This document shows positions 57,404 to 64,000 of a stretch of DNA of 64,000 bases, piece by piece. Source of the DNA: Micromonospora ferruginea (GTDB taxonomy: Bacteria > Actinomycetota > Actinomycetes > Mycobacteriales > Micromonosporaceae). The first letter of the stretch is position 1. Every line of letters begins with the position of its first letter. Location: contig NZ_CP059322.2 in NCBI RefSeq assembly GCF_013694245.2, forward strand, positions 5,339,001 through 5,403,000, in the 5' to 3' direction. The notes under the pieces were generated by a model. The model was not told the DNA's origin. It ran no database searches and was given only the letters and a program-made list of their open reading frames with translations. The position numbers and the translations under genes were made by a program.

Positions 57404-57730
57404 TCAGCCCGGCCCGACGACACCGCGTCGGTAAGGGCCCCAGCCGACGAACCGGTCGAACAGGTCACGTGGGGTCGGACCCTCGTGCGGGTTGAGCCGG
57501 AACAGGTCGTGGGTCGCCTCGTGGTAGAGCCCGGACAGGTAGACGGCCAGGTCGACCGGGTGGTCGGCATATTCGACCTTGAGCAGCAGCCGGGCCTGCG
57601 CGCAGGGCCACGGTGAGCCGCAGGCACGACAGAGCCACAACGGCCGGATCGGCAGATGCGCCGGGTGGTCGGGCGGATAGGGACGGGGCCGATTCGGGTA
57701 CGGCCCGAGCCGTGGCACGGGAAGGTTCAT
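57404..57730 (-). CDS. Small Cys-rich protein of the XRE/DUF397 locus
   Basis: 108 aa. Pro-rich N-terminus, then WLCRACGSPWPCAQARLLLK with a CxxC...C arrangement that could bind zinc, followed by YADHPVDLAVYLSGLYHEAT, HDLFRLNPHEGPTPRDLFDR and FVGWGPY. The family is common next to WhiJ-like regulators in actinomycetes; databases sometimes call it flavin reductase, for which I see no evidence. It is divergent from the XRE gene at 57826. ATG 57730 was chosen since upstream codons run into the XRE promoter. Confidence 0.75.
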   Translation of the reverse strand: MNLPVPRLGPYPNRPRPYPPDHPAHLPIRPLWLCRACGSPWPCAQARLLLKVEYADHPVDLAVYLSGLYHEATHDLFRLNPHEGPTPRDLFDRFVGWGPYRRGVVGPG

Positions 57731-57825
57731 GCGTGACAGCTTGCTGAAGACGCGACTACGCTCGGAAGCCGTCGGGGCCGAACCGGGAGCGGCTGGGGAA
57801 CTCGGCGGATGTCCGAGGAGGCCGG

Positions 57826-58629
57826 GTGGAGAACGAGCCGACAGCCGAGCTGATCCGCGCACAACTGCGGCGGTTGCGACTCAAGGCCGAGCTGAGCCAG
57901 GAGGAGTTCGGGAGGCTGGTGCACTTCTCCAACTCGCAGGTGTCGGCGGTGGAGTTGGGCCAGCGGCCGTTGGACCGGTTCTTCCTGAAGCGGGCGGACG
58001 AGGTGCTGGGCACCGGTGGGTTGTTGACCTCGCTGCTCAAGCTCGCCGAACGGGATGGCCAACCGAGCTGGTTCCGCCCCTGGCTGGAAGCCGAACGCCA
58101 GGCCCAGCAGTTGCGCACCTATCAACCGAACCTGGTGCCAGGGCTCCTCCAAACCGAGCACTACGCGCGTGCCATGATCCGCACCGATGACCTGATCAGC
58201 GATGACGAGGTCGAGCGACGGGTCGGGGTGAGGCTGGACCGACAGTCCATCCTCTCCAGCCCGGACCGTCCGAAGTACATCGCGGTCATCGAGGAATCCG
58301 TCCTGCGCCGTGCTGATGAGGCCTCCCGAGGGTTGATGGCCGCGCAGGTCACACATCTCATCGAATGCAGTGAGCACCCCCACATCGACATTCACCTCGT
58401 GCCGACACGGGTCCCCATGCATGTCGGACTGGTCGGTCCCTTCGCTCTGGCCCGCAGCACCGACGGCGGGTGGGTCGGCCATCTGGAGAACCAGCTCGGC
58501 GGCGTCGTGGTCGACAACGACGAGGGTGTAGCTATCCTGCTGTCCAGATGGGAGAGCGTCCGCAGTGAGGCGCTTCCACGCCAGCAGTCGGCCCACCTGA
58601 TGAAGGAAGTGATGTCGTCGTGGAGCTGA
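57826..58629 (+). CDS. XRE-family regulator with DUF5753 domain (WhiJ-like), second locus
   Basis: 267 aa. N-terminal HTH: LIRAQLRRLRLKAELSQEEF, GRLVHFSNSQVSAVELGQRP. Then DUF5753: LRTYQPNLVPGLLQTEHYAR, AMIRTDDLISDDEVERRVGV, KYIAVIEESVLRRADEASRG, HIDIHLVPTRVPMHVGLVGP. The start GTG follows a GGAGG motif. It overlaps the DUF397 gene by 10 bp. A second regulator of the same class lies at 27998-28879. Confidence 0.9.
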   Translation: MENEPTAELIRAQLRRLRLKAELSQEEFGRLVHFSNSQVSAVELGQRPLDRFFLKRADEVLGTGGLLTSLLKLAERDGQPSWFRPWLEAERQAQQLRTYQPNLVPGLLQTEHYARAMIRTDDLISDDEVERRVGVRLDRQSILSSPDRPKYIAVIEESVLRRADEASRGLMAAQVTHLIECSEHPHIDIHLVPTRVPMHVGLVGPFALARSTDGGWVGHLENQLGGVVVDNDEGVAILLSRWESVRSEALPRQQSAHLMKEVMSSWS

Positions 58630-58814
58630 TCAACGCGATCTGGCGGAAGTCCACTCGCAGCGGCACCCAGGGCGACTGCGTCGAGGTGGCGGGCAACCTG
58701 GCCGGGGTGGTCGGGGTGCGCGACAGCAAGGACCCGGCCGGACCGGTCCTCACCTTCACGCCTGACGCCTGGTGCGCCTTCGTCCGGGTCAGCGGGAGCC
58801 GCGCACCGCGCTGA
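58620..58814 (+). CDS. DUF397 protein, second locus
   Basis: 64 aa. MELINAIWRKSTRSGTQGDC, VEVAGNLAGVVGVRDSKDPA, GPVLTFTPDAWCAFV is a standard DUF397 sequence. It is the likely partner of the XRE protein whose 3' end it overlaps by 10 bp. GTG start. Its 3' end overlaps the convergent methyltransferase gene by 26 bp. Confidence 0.9.
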   Translation: MELINAIWRKSTRSGTQGDCVEVAGNLAGVVGVRDSKDPAGPVLTFTPDAWCAFVRVSGSRAPR

Positions 58815-59562
58815 TCAGCACCGTGTGCTTGCGTACCCGGAAAGCGCCGTCCGCCTCGATGCGGGCCTGGACCATGTCGCGGGCGGCCGACTCCTGCGCG
58901 GCGGTGAGCGGGCCGACCATGCTGGCCAGGTAGGCGAGGACCGGCTCCACGGCGGGCACCGCCAGCTCGTCGGGGTAGCGCTCGACCGTCACGTCGGCGA
59001 AGTGGGCCGCGATCCGGGCCGGCGTCGTCTCGGCGGTGACGTCGTTCTGATGGGACCCGACGGCGAGGTCGAATCGGTCGATGACCGGGCCGAGCGCGTC
59101 CAGCTCGGCGAGATGGTCGCGGCCGTTCACGGCGACGGCGAGCCGCCCACCGGGGCGCAGCACCCGCGCGAACTCCACCAGCGCCGCGTCCGGGTCGTCC
59201 AGGTGGTAGAGCATGTGGTTGGCGATCACCGTGTCGAAGGCGGCGTCGGCGTACGGCAGGTGGGTGGCGTCGCAGCGCTGCACCCGGGCACCCGGCACCT
59301 CGCGCAGCCGGTCGCACATGGCGGGTGAGAAGTCGGTCAGGGTGAGCCGCAGCCCGGTCGCCGGGCGGTCCACCCGACGCCACAGCTCGCCGGTGCCGGC
59401 GCCCACCTCCAGCACGTCCCCGGCCAGCGGCAGCCGCTCACCGAGCCAGGCGAACCAGCCCTGCGGGTTGGTGCCGTAGGCGTGCAGCGCCATCCGGGCG
59501 GTGAGGTTGCCGGTCGTCGTCGCGTACTGGCTCACCGCGCGAGCCGACGGTGTGGCGGTCAC
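58789..59562 (-). CDS. Class I SAM-dependent methyltransferase
   Basis: 257 aa. Methyltransf_11/25 fold: motif I VLEVGAGTGELWRRVDRP, acidic motif TLTDFSPAMCDRLREV, CDATHLPYADAAFDTVIANH and 'MLYHLDDPDAALVEFARVLR' with PGGRLAVAVNG. Substrate cannot be deduced. Its last 26 bp overlap the DUF397 gene on the other strand. It starts 29 nt downstream of the VOC stop and may be co-transcribed with it. Confidence 0.88.
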   Translation of the reverse strand: MTATPSARAVSQYATTTGNLTARMALHAYGTNPQGWFAWLGERLPLAGDVLEVGAGTGELWRRVDRPATGLRLTLTDFSPAMCDRLREVPGARVQRCDATHLPYADAAFDTVIANHMLYHLDDPDAALVEFARVLRPGGRLAVAVNGRDHLAELDALGPVIDRFDLAVGSHQNDVTAETTPARIAAHFADVTVERYPDELAVPAVEPVLAYLASMVGPLTAAQESAARDMVQARIEADGAFRVRKHTVLISAVRGSR

Positions 59563-59591
59563 CCCGGTAGCCTAGCCGGCCGGGAAACGCC

Positions 59592-59966
59592 TCAGAGGTA
59601 GAGGCAGAACGGGTGGCCGACCGGGTCGAGGTGCACCCGCACGTCGTCCTGGGGCTGGTATCCGGCGACCGTGGCACCGAGCGACACCGCGTACGCCGAG
59701 GCCACGTCGAGGTCGTCCACCTTGATGTCGAGGTGGAGCATCATCGGCGGGTCACCCGGGCCGGCCGGCCACACCGGACGCACGTACGCCGGCTCGTCCT
59801 GGAACGCCAGCGTGGCGCCGCCGTCCGGCGGGGCCAGCACCACCCAGTCCGGCTCGTCCTCACGTCGCGGCCAGTCGAGCAGCCGCTCGTAGAAGACGGC
59901 GAGTTCCTGTGCGGACGGCGCGTCGAGGACGGTGGACGTCAACGAGAACCGGGGACGATCTTCCAT
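59592..59966 (-). CDS. VOC-superfamily (glyoxalase-like) protein
   Basis: 124 aa. Two beta-alpha-beta-beta-beta units: RFSLTSTVLDAPSAQELAVF, YERLLDWPRREDEPDWVVLA; then MLHLDIKVDDLDVASAYAVS, LGATVAGYQPQDDVRVHLDP and VGHPFCLYL. This is the common actinobacterial glyoxalase-fold protein; few have known substrates. Divergent from proS. Confidence 0.88.
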   Translation of the reverse strand: MEDRPRFSLTSTVLDAPSAQELAVFYERLLDWPRREDEPDWVVLAPPDGGATLAFQDEPAYVRPVWPAGPGDPPMMLHLDIKVDDLDVASAYAVSLGATVAGYQPQDDVRVHLDPVGHPFCLYL

Positions 59967-60035
59967 GCGACAGTCATACCCCGGGAAGGCCGAAACGGAT
60001 CGCCCGCGCGCCGGTCGTCGCCGTACGCTGCGCCC

Positions 60036-61805
60036 ATGTTGCTACGCGTGTCCACCCTGCTGCTCCGGACCCTGCGTGAGGATCCGGCCGACGCGGAGGT
60101 GCCGAGCCACCGGCTGCTGCTCCGCGCCGGCTACGTCCGCCGCGCCGCACCGGGCGGCTACACCTGGCTGCCGCTGGGCAAGCTGGTGCTGGACCGGATC
60201 ACCGCCATCGTCCGGGACGAGATGACCGCGATCGGCGACCAGGAGGTGCACTTCCCGGCGCTGCTGCCGGCGGAGCCCTACCGGACCAGCGGGCGGTGGA
60301 GCGAGTACGGCGACGACATCTTCACCCTGGCCGACCGCAAGGGTGCCGAGCACCTGCTCGCGCCGACCCACGAGGAGCTGGCCGCGCTGCTGGTGAAGGA
60401 CCTGTTCACGTCGTACCGGGACTTCCCGGTGACGCTGTTCCAGATCCAGACGAAGTTCCGGGACGAGGCCCGTCCTCGGGCCGGTCTGCTGCGCGGGCGC
60501 GAGTTCCTGATGAAGGACGCCTACTCCTTCGACCTGGACGCCGCCGGGCTCCAGGCCGCCTACGACCGGCACCGCGAGGCGTACCGGCGGATATTCACCC
60601 GGCTCGGGCTGGACTTCACCACGGTGCACGCGATGTCCGGCGCGATGGGCGGTTCGGCGTCGGAGGAGTTCCTGGCCGCCACGCCGGCCGGTGAGGACAC
60701 CTACGTCGGTTGCACCCGCTGCGACTACGCGGCCAACACCGAGGCGGTGGTGACCGGCGCGCCGGCGGCCGGCGACCCGGACGCGCACCCGCCGGTCGAG
60801 GTGCACGACACGCCGGAGACGCCGACCATCGCGTCCCTGGTCGACCTGGCGAACGAGCGCGCGCTGGCCGGCCGCACCGGGTGGACCGCCGCCGACACCC
60901 TGAAGAACGTGGTGTTGAGCGTCCGGAAGCCGGGTGCGGAGCGGGCCGAGCTGCTGGTCGTCGGCCTGCCGGGCGACCGTGAGGTGGACCTGAAGCGGGT
61001 CGAGGCGGCGCTGCACCCGGCCGCCGTGGCGGTGTTCGACGACTGGGCCGCGCACCCGGAGCTGGTCCGCGGCTACCTCGGGCCGCAGATCCTGGCCAAG
61101 CACGGCGTCCGCTACCTGGTCGATCCCCGGGTCGTGACCGGCACCGCCTGGCTGACCGGGGCGAACGAGCCGGGGCGGCACGCCACCGACGTGGTCTGCG
61201 GGCGTGACTTCGTGCCCGACGGCACCATCGAGGCGGCCGAGGTGCGCCCGGGCGACCCCTGTCCGGCCTGCGGTGACGGCGAGCTGACCCTGCGGCGCGG
61301 CATCGAGGTGGGGCACATCTTCCAGCTCGGCCGGAGGTTCACCGACGCGTTCACGGTCGACGTGCTCGGCCCGGAGGGCAAGCCGGTCCGGCCGACCATG
61401 GGCTGCTACGGCATCGGCGTGTCCCGGGCGGTCGCCGCCGTGGCCGAGCAGCACCACGACGACCGGGGGCTGGTCTGGCCGGCCGAGGTCGCGCCGTGCG
61501 ACGTACACGTGGTGTCGGCCGGGAAGGGGCCGCAGCTCGACGCGGCGCTGGAGCTGGGCGAACGTCTCGCCGCCGCCGGCCTGCGGGTGCTCGTCGACGA
61601 CCGCACCCACGTCTCCGCCGGGGTGAAGTTCACCGACGTCGAGCTGATCGGCATCCCGCGCGCCGTCGTGGTCGGCCGCCGCCTCGCCGACGGGTACGTC
61701 GAGCTGCGTGACCGGGCCGGCGGCGAGCGGACCGAACTGTCCGTGGCGGACGTCGTGGCGCGCCTGCTCGACGAGGTGGGTGCGACGCGCCGCGACCGGG
61801 TGTAG
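60036..61805 (+). CDS. proS: Prolyl-tRNA synthetase (bacterial type)
   Basis: 589 aa, the bacterial ProS length. Class II aaRS motifs: motif 1 region around GYTWLPLGKLVLDRI, motif 2 IQTKFRDEARPRAGLLRGRE then FLMKDAYSFD, motif 3 MGCYGIGVSRAVAAVAEQ. An editing (INS) domain lies between motifs 2 and 3 (~225-390, TPTIASLVDLANERAL, TLKNVVLSVRKP) and the anticodon-binding domain at the end (GPQLDAALELGERLAAAGLR, VLVDDRTHVSAGVKFTDVEL). No ribosome-binding site precedes ATG 60036, suggesting leaderless mRNA. A YbaK-family gene 1.7 kb away may encode a trans-editing factor. Confidence 0.95.
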   Translation: MLLRVSTLLLRTLREDPADAEVPSHRLLLRAGYVRRAAPGGYTWLPLGKLVLDRITAIVRDEMTAIGDQEVHFPALLPAEPYRTSGRWSEYGDDIFTLADRKGAEHLLAPTHEELAALLVKDLFTSYRDFPVTLFQIQTKFRDEARPRAGLLRGREFLMKDAYSFDLDAAGLQAAYDRHREAYRRIFTRLGLDFTTVHAMSGAMGGSASEEFLAATPAGEDTYVGCTRCDYAANTEAVVTGAPAAGDPDAHPPVEVHDTPETPTIASLVDLANERALAGRTGWTAADTLKNVVLSVRKPGAERAELLVVGLPGDREVDLKRVEAALHPAAVAVFDDWAAHPELVRGYLGPQILAKHGVRYLVDPRVVTGTAWLTGANEPGRHATDVVCGRDFVPDGTIEAAEVRPGDPCPACGDGELTLRRGIEVGHIFQLGRRFTDAFTVDVLGPEGKPVRPTMGCYGIGVSRAVAAVAEQHHDDRGLVWPAEVAPCDVHVVSAGKGPQLDAALELGERLAAAGLRVLVDDRTHVSAGVKFTDVELIGIPRAVVVGRRLADGYVELRDRAGGERTELSVADVVARLLDEVGATRRDRV

Positions 61806-61860
61806 CGATTGCGCCACCGGGTACCGCATAGGGATCGACCGAGGCGTTTCGGAGGCTCTC

Positions 61861-62280
61861 ATGTACCGCGTCAACGACGTGATGACCAAGCAGGTGGTCT
61901 ATCTCCCCGCGGAGACCCCGTTGGACGAGGCGGCCCGGGTGATGAAGGAGTCCGACATCGGCGACGTGGTGGTGACCGAAGGCGCCACCCTCGCCGGTGT
62001 GCTGACCGACCGCGACATCGTGGTACGGGCGGTGGCCGAGCGCGCCGACCCGGGCACCACCACGATCGGGTCGATCATCACCCGCGAGGTCGTCATGATC
62101 GAGCAGCACTGCACGGCGAGCGAGGCGGCCGCGTTGATGCGCGAGCGCAACATCCGGCGGGTGCTGGTCTGCGACAACGAGCGGAAGCTGGTCGGCATCG
62201 TCTCCCTGGGCGACCTGGCCATCCGACTGGACCCCGATTCGACCCTCAGCGACATCAGCCAGGCCCCACCCAACTCATGA
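61861..62280 (+). CDS. CBS-pair protein
   Basis: 139 aa, two CBS motifs and nothing else: MYRVNDVMTKQVVYLPAETP, VVVTEGATLAGVLTDRDIVV; then SIITREVVMIEQHCTASEAA, RVLVCDNERKLVGIVSLGDL. Free-standing CBS pairs bind adenine nucleotides and often sense energy state or act in hypoxic/dormancy responses in actinobacteria. Strong RBS GGAGG at 6 nt before ATG. A paired GTTAAG repeat follows the stop directly. Confidence 0.92.
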   Translation: MYRVNDVMTKQVVYLPAETPLDEAARVMKESDIGDVVVTEGATLAGVLTDRDIVVRAVAERADPGTTTIGSIITREVVMIEQHCTASEAAALMRERNIRRVLVCDNERKLVGIVSLGDLAIRLDPDSTLSDISQAPPNS

Positions 62281-62332
62281 AAGGCGGGGCCCCCGCTTAA
62301 CGCCTTCGGTAGAGGCGGGGGCCCCGCTTAAC
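62279..62332 (-). repeat. GTTAAG/GGGGCCC paired repeat, copy 5 (CG type)
   Basis: On the minus strand two half-units GTTAAGCGGGG(G)CCC in direct order, spacer GCCTCTACCGAAGGC that can fold as a small hairpin, ending GCCTTTC. It begins at the CBS-gene stop and ends 40 nt before the SufE-like gene. Confidence 0.88.
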
Positions 62333-62372
62333 ACCCCGCTCCGGCCCGGAGGCGGCCGGATAACCTCGACGC

Positions 62373-62798
62373 ATGCCCGAGATGCCGACCAAGCTGGCCG
62401 AGATCGTCGACGAGTTCGCCGCCGCCCCGCGCGACGTCGTGCTGGAGATGCTGCTGGAATTCGCCGACGTGATCCCGCCCCTGCCGGAGGGGACCGACCG
62501 GGAGGCGTTGGAGCAGGTCCCCGAGTGCCAGACCGCGTTCTTCCTGCGCGCCGAGGTGAACGCGGACAAGACGGTGAGCACGGTCTTCGACTGCCCGCCG
62601 GAGGCGCCGACCACCCGCGCGTTCGCCGGCATCCTCGCCGAAGGGCTGGCCGGCGCGAGCGCCGAGGAGGTGCTGGCCGTCCCGGACGATCTCTACCAGC
62701 GGATGGGCCTGGCCCAGGCGATCAGCCCGCTCCGGGTCCGCGGCGGCACCGCCATCCTCGCCCGGCTCAAGCGCCAGGTCCGGGAACAGATCGCCTGA
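62373..62798 (+). CDS. SufE-family protein (cysteine desulfuration)
   Basis: 141 aa. It follows the SufE pattern: LAEIVDEFAAAPRDVVLEML, PECQTAFFLRAEV with the acceptor Cys52, FDCPPEAPTTRAFAGILAEG and LYQRMGLAQAISPLRVRGGT. SufE accepts sulfur from a cysteine desulfurase and stimulates Fe-S assembly. No SufS gene is adjacent. It is followed 20 nt later by a DsbA-like gene, so the two may form a thiol-chemistry operon. Confidence 0.9.
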   Translation: MPEMPTKLAEIVDEFAAAPRDVVLEMLLEFADVIPPLPEGTDREALEQVPECQTAFFLRAEVNADKTVSTVFDCPPEAPTTRAFAGILAEGLAGASAEEVLAVPDDLYQRMGLAQAISPLRVRGGTAILARLKRQVREQIA

Positions 62799-62818
62799 CC
62801 TGCGGGTTGTCGCTGGAC

Positions 62819-63451
62819 ATGGAGATCGAGATCTACGCCGACGTCGCCTGCCCCTGGTGCTGGATCGGCAAGCGCCGCCTGGAGCAGGCCATCGAGTCGT
62901 ACGACGGCAAGGTGACCGTCCGGTACCGGCCGTTCCAGCTCGACCCGACGCCGGTGACCGAGCCGAGGCCGTTGCTCGACGCGCTGGGCGACAAGTTCGG
63001 CGGCCGGGACAAGGCCGACCAGATGGCCGCCCACGTCTCCGGGATCGCCGCCGGCGCGGGTCTGGACCTGCGGTTCGACCAAGCGGTGGCGGCGAACACG
63101 TTCGACGCACACCGGCTGGTGCGCTTCGCCGCCGAGCGGGGGCGCGCCGACGAGATGGTCGAGCGGCTCTACCGGGCGCACTTCGCCGACGGTCTCGACG
63201 TCGGGTCGATCGACGTGCTGGTCACGCTCGCCACCGAGGTCGGGCTGGACGAGACCGAGGCGCGCGGTTATCTGGAGTCGAACCTCGGCCGCCGCGAGGT
63301 GGCCGCCGAGCTGACCGCCGCACACCAACTCGGCGTCTCCAGCGTCCCGACCTTCGTGCTGGCCGGGAAGTACGCGGTCACCGGCGCCCAGGAGCCGGAG
63401 ACGATGCTCGCCGCGCTGCGCGAGGTGGCCCAGCGGGAGGCGGCCGGGTGA
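62819..63451 (+). CDS. DsbA-family (FrnE-like) dithiol oxidoreductase
   Basis: 210 aa. Thioredoxin fold with inserted helical domain: IEIYADVACPWCWIGKRRLE with redox pair C11-PW-C14, VRYRPFQLDPTPV, FDAHRLVRFAAERG and the cis-Pro strand GVSSVPTFVLAGKYAVTGAQ. Cytosolic, no signal peptide. FrnE-like proteins act in cytosolic disulfide handling and stress tolerance, and some in polyketide tailoring. The stop codon ends one base before the parS site. Confidence 0.92.
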   Translation: MEIEIYADVACPWCWIGKRRLEQAIESYDGKVTVRYRPFQLDPTPVTEPRPLLDALGDKFGGRDKADQMAAHVSGIAAGAGLDLRFDQAVAANTFDAHRLVRFAAERGRADEMVERLYRAHFADGLDVGSIDVLVTLATEVGLDETEARGYLESNLGRREVAAELTAAHQLGVSSVPTFVLAGKYAVTGAQEPETMLAALREVAQREAAG

Positions 63452-63467
63452 TGTTTCACGTGGAACA
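63452..63467 (-). other. parS centromere site (ParB-binding 16-mer)
   Basis: The minus strand reads TGTTCCACGTGAAACA, an exact match to the bacterial parS consensus TGTTnCACGTGAAACA. It lies directly after the stop codon of the DsbA-like gene. parS sites cluster near the chromosome origin and nucleate ParB spreading for segregation. I found no second match in the window by eye. Confidence 0.85.
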
Positions 63468-63487
63468 AGATCGATGCGAATGAGGCC

Positions 63488-64000
63488 CTAGGCCGGCCTG
63501 GCCAGGTCCTCCACCACCCTCGCTCCGGGCAGCGCGCCGAGCGCCGGCCCGGGCAGGGCGATCTTGCTGTGGCGTACACCCGATCCGATGATCACGTGCG
63601 GCGTGGCGATCACCCGCGAGTCGACCAGGATCGGCCACTCCTCGGGCAGCCCGATCGGGGTGATCCCGCCGTATTCCATGCCGGTCAGCTCCACCGCCTC
63701 GGCCATCGGCGCGAAGCTCGCCTTGCGGACGTCGAGCAGCTTGCGGACCACGCCGTTCACGTCGGCCCGGGTGGTGGCGAGCACGATGCAGGCGGCGTAG
63801 CGGGTCTCGCCGCCCCGCTTACCGGCGACCACCACGCAGTTGGCCGACTCGTCCAGCCCCACCTCGTACGCCGCGCAGAAGGCCGCGGTGTCGGCCAGCT
63901 CGGCGTCGATCGGGGCGACCAGCACCTCGTTCACGTCGACCGGCGCCTCGTCCGGCCAGCGCTCCACGGCCGCGGCGACCGGCGGGGCCAACAGGTCCAG
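63488..64000 (-). CDS. YbaK/prolyl-tRNA deacylase-like protein, 5' end outside the window
   Basis: 171 codons are visible and the start lies beyond the right edge (frame continues ..LDLLAPPVAAAVERWPDEA). YbaK/ProX fold: ANCVVVAGKRGGETRYAACI, TRADVNGVVRKLLDVRKASF, AVELTGMEYGGITPIGLPEE, HVIIGSGVRHSKIALPGPAL. Members hydrolyse mischarged Ala- or Cys-tRNA(Pro), or similar aminoacyl-tRNAs. Its closeness to proS is consistent with a proofreading role, by inference. Stop is TAG. Confidence 0.88.
   Translation of the reverse strand: MDLLAPPVAAAVERWPDEAPVDVNEVLVAPIDAELADTAAFCAAYEVGLDESANCVVVAGKRGGETRYAACIVLATTRADVNGVVRKLLDVRKASFAPMAEAVELTGMEYGGITPIGLPEEWPILVDSRVIATPHVIIGSGVRHSKIALPGPALGALPGARVVEDLARPA

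Overview
The window is high-GC actinomycete chromosome, most likely Micromonospora or a close Micromonosporaceae relative. The case rests on very high GC throughout, many GTG starts, the conserved order crgA / DUF881 / sortase / trpG / pknB-pknA-pbpA-rodA-pstP-fhaB-fhaA / tRNA-Leu (the origin-proximal growth cluster of Actinobacteria), two WhiJ-like XRE + DUF397 pairs, SigE-family ECF factors, and a family of GTTAAG..GGGGCCC intergenic repeats that I associate with Micromonospora from memory. A perfect parS-type 16-mer at 63452-63467 fits an origin-proximal location. The genus assignment is inference.

Layout. 1-8.7 kb: an edge fragment, dcd, then cell-wall hydrolases (two NlpC/P60 endopeptidases flanking a large amidase, the first behind a c-di-AMP riboswitch), two CNNM/CorC membrane proteins and a GPP34 protein. 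8.7-11 kb: a large Fe-S oxidoreductase. 11-24.6 kb: the growth and division cluster. crgA is on the minus strand. DUF881, sortase E, a small membrane protein and trpG are on the plus strand. Seven minus-strand genes run fhaA to pknB with 4-bp overlaps at several junctions and encode the Ser/Thr kinase-phosphatase-FHA circuit with a SEDS/PBP pair. tRNA-Leu(CAG) follows.

24.7-36.7 kb: an SDR epimerase with a WecG/TagA glycosyltransferase, small membrane and regulatory proteins, the first XRE/DUF397 pair, two kinase-less PASTA membrane proteins, a GCS2-family ligase, and a divergent yceI/marR pair. 37-45.5 kb: a large NB-ARC regulator and a leucine/isovalerate catabolism operon (TetR, biotin carboxylase, HMG-CoA lyase, carboxyltransferase, acyl-CoA dehydrogenase). 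The biotin carboxylase lacks a biotin-carrier domain.

45.5-56.2 kb: an FAD monooxygenase divergent from a TetR gene with an array of CAAC-N4-GTT sites, then three ECF sigma factor genes, each translationally coupled to a single-TM protein with an extracytoplasmic repeat domain. A rhodanese, a mini-amidohydrolase and an SGNH hydrolase lie between them. 56.2-64 kb: two putative immunity-like paralogues, the second XRE/DUF397 locus, a methyltransferase, a VOC protein, proS, a CBS-pair protein, a SufE-like protein, a DsbA/FrnE-like protein, parS, and a YbaK gene running off the edge.

I saw no rRNA, CRISPR array, insertion sequence or prophage.
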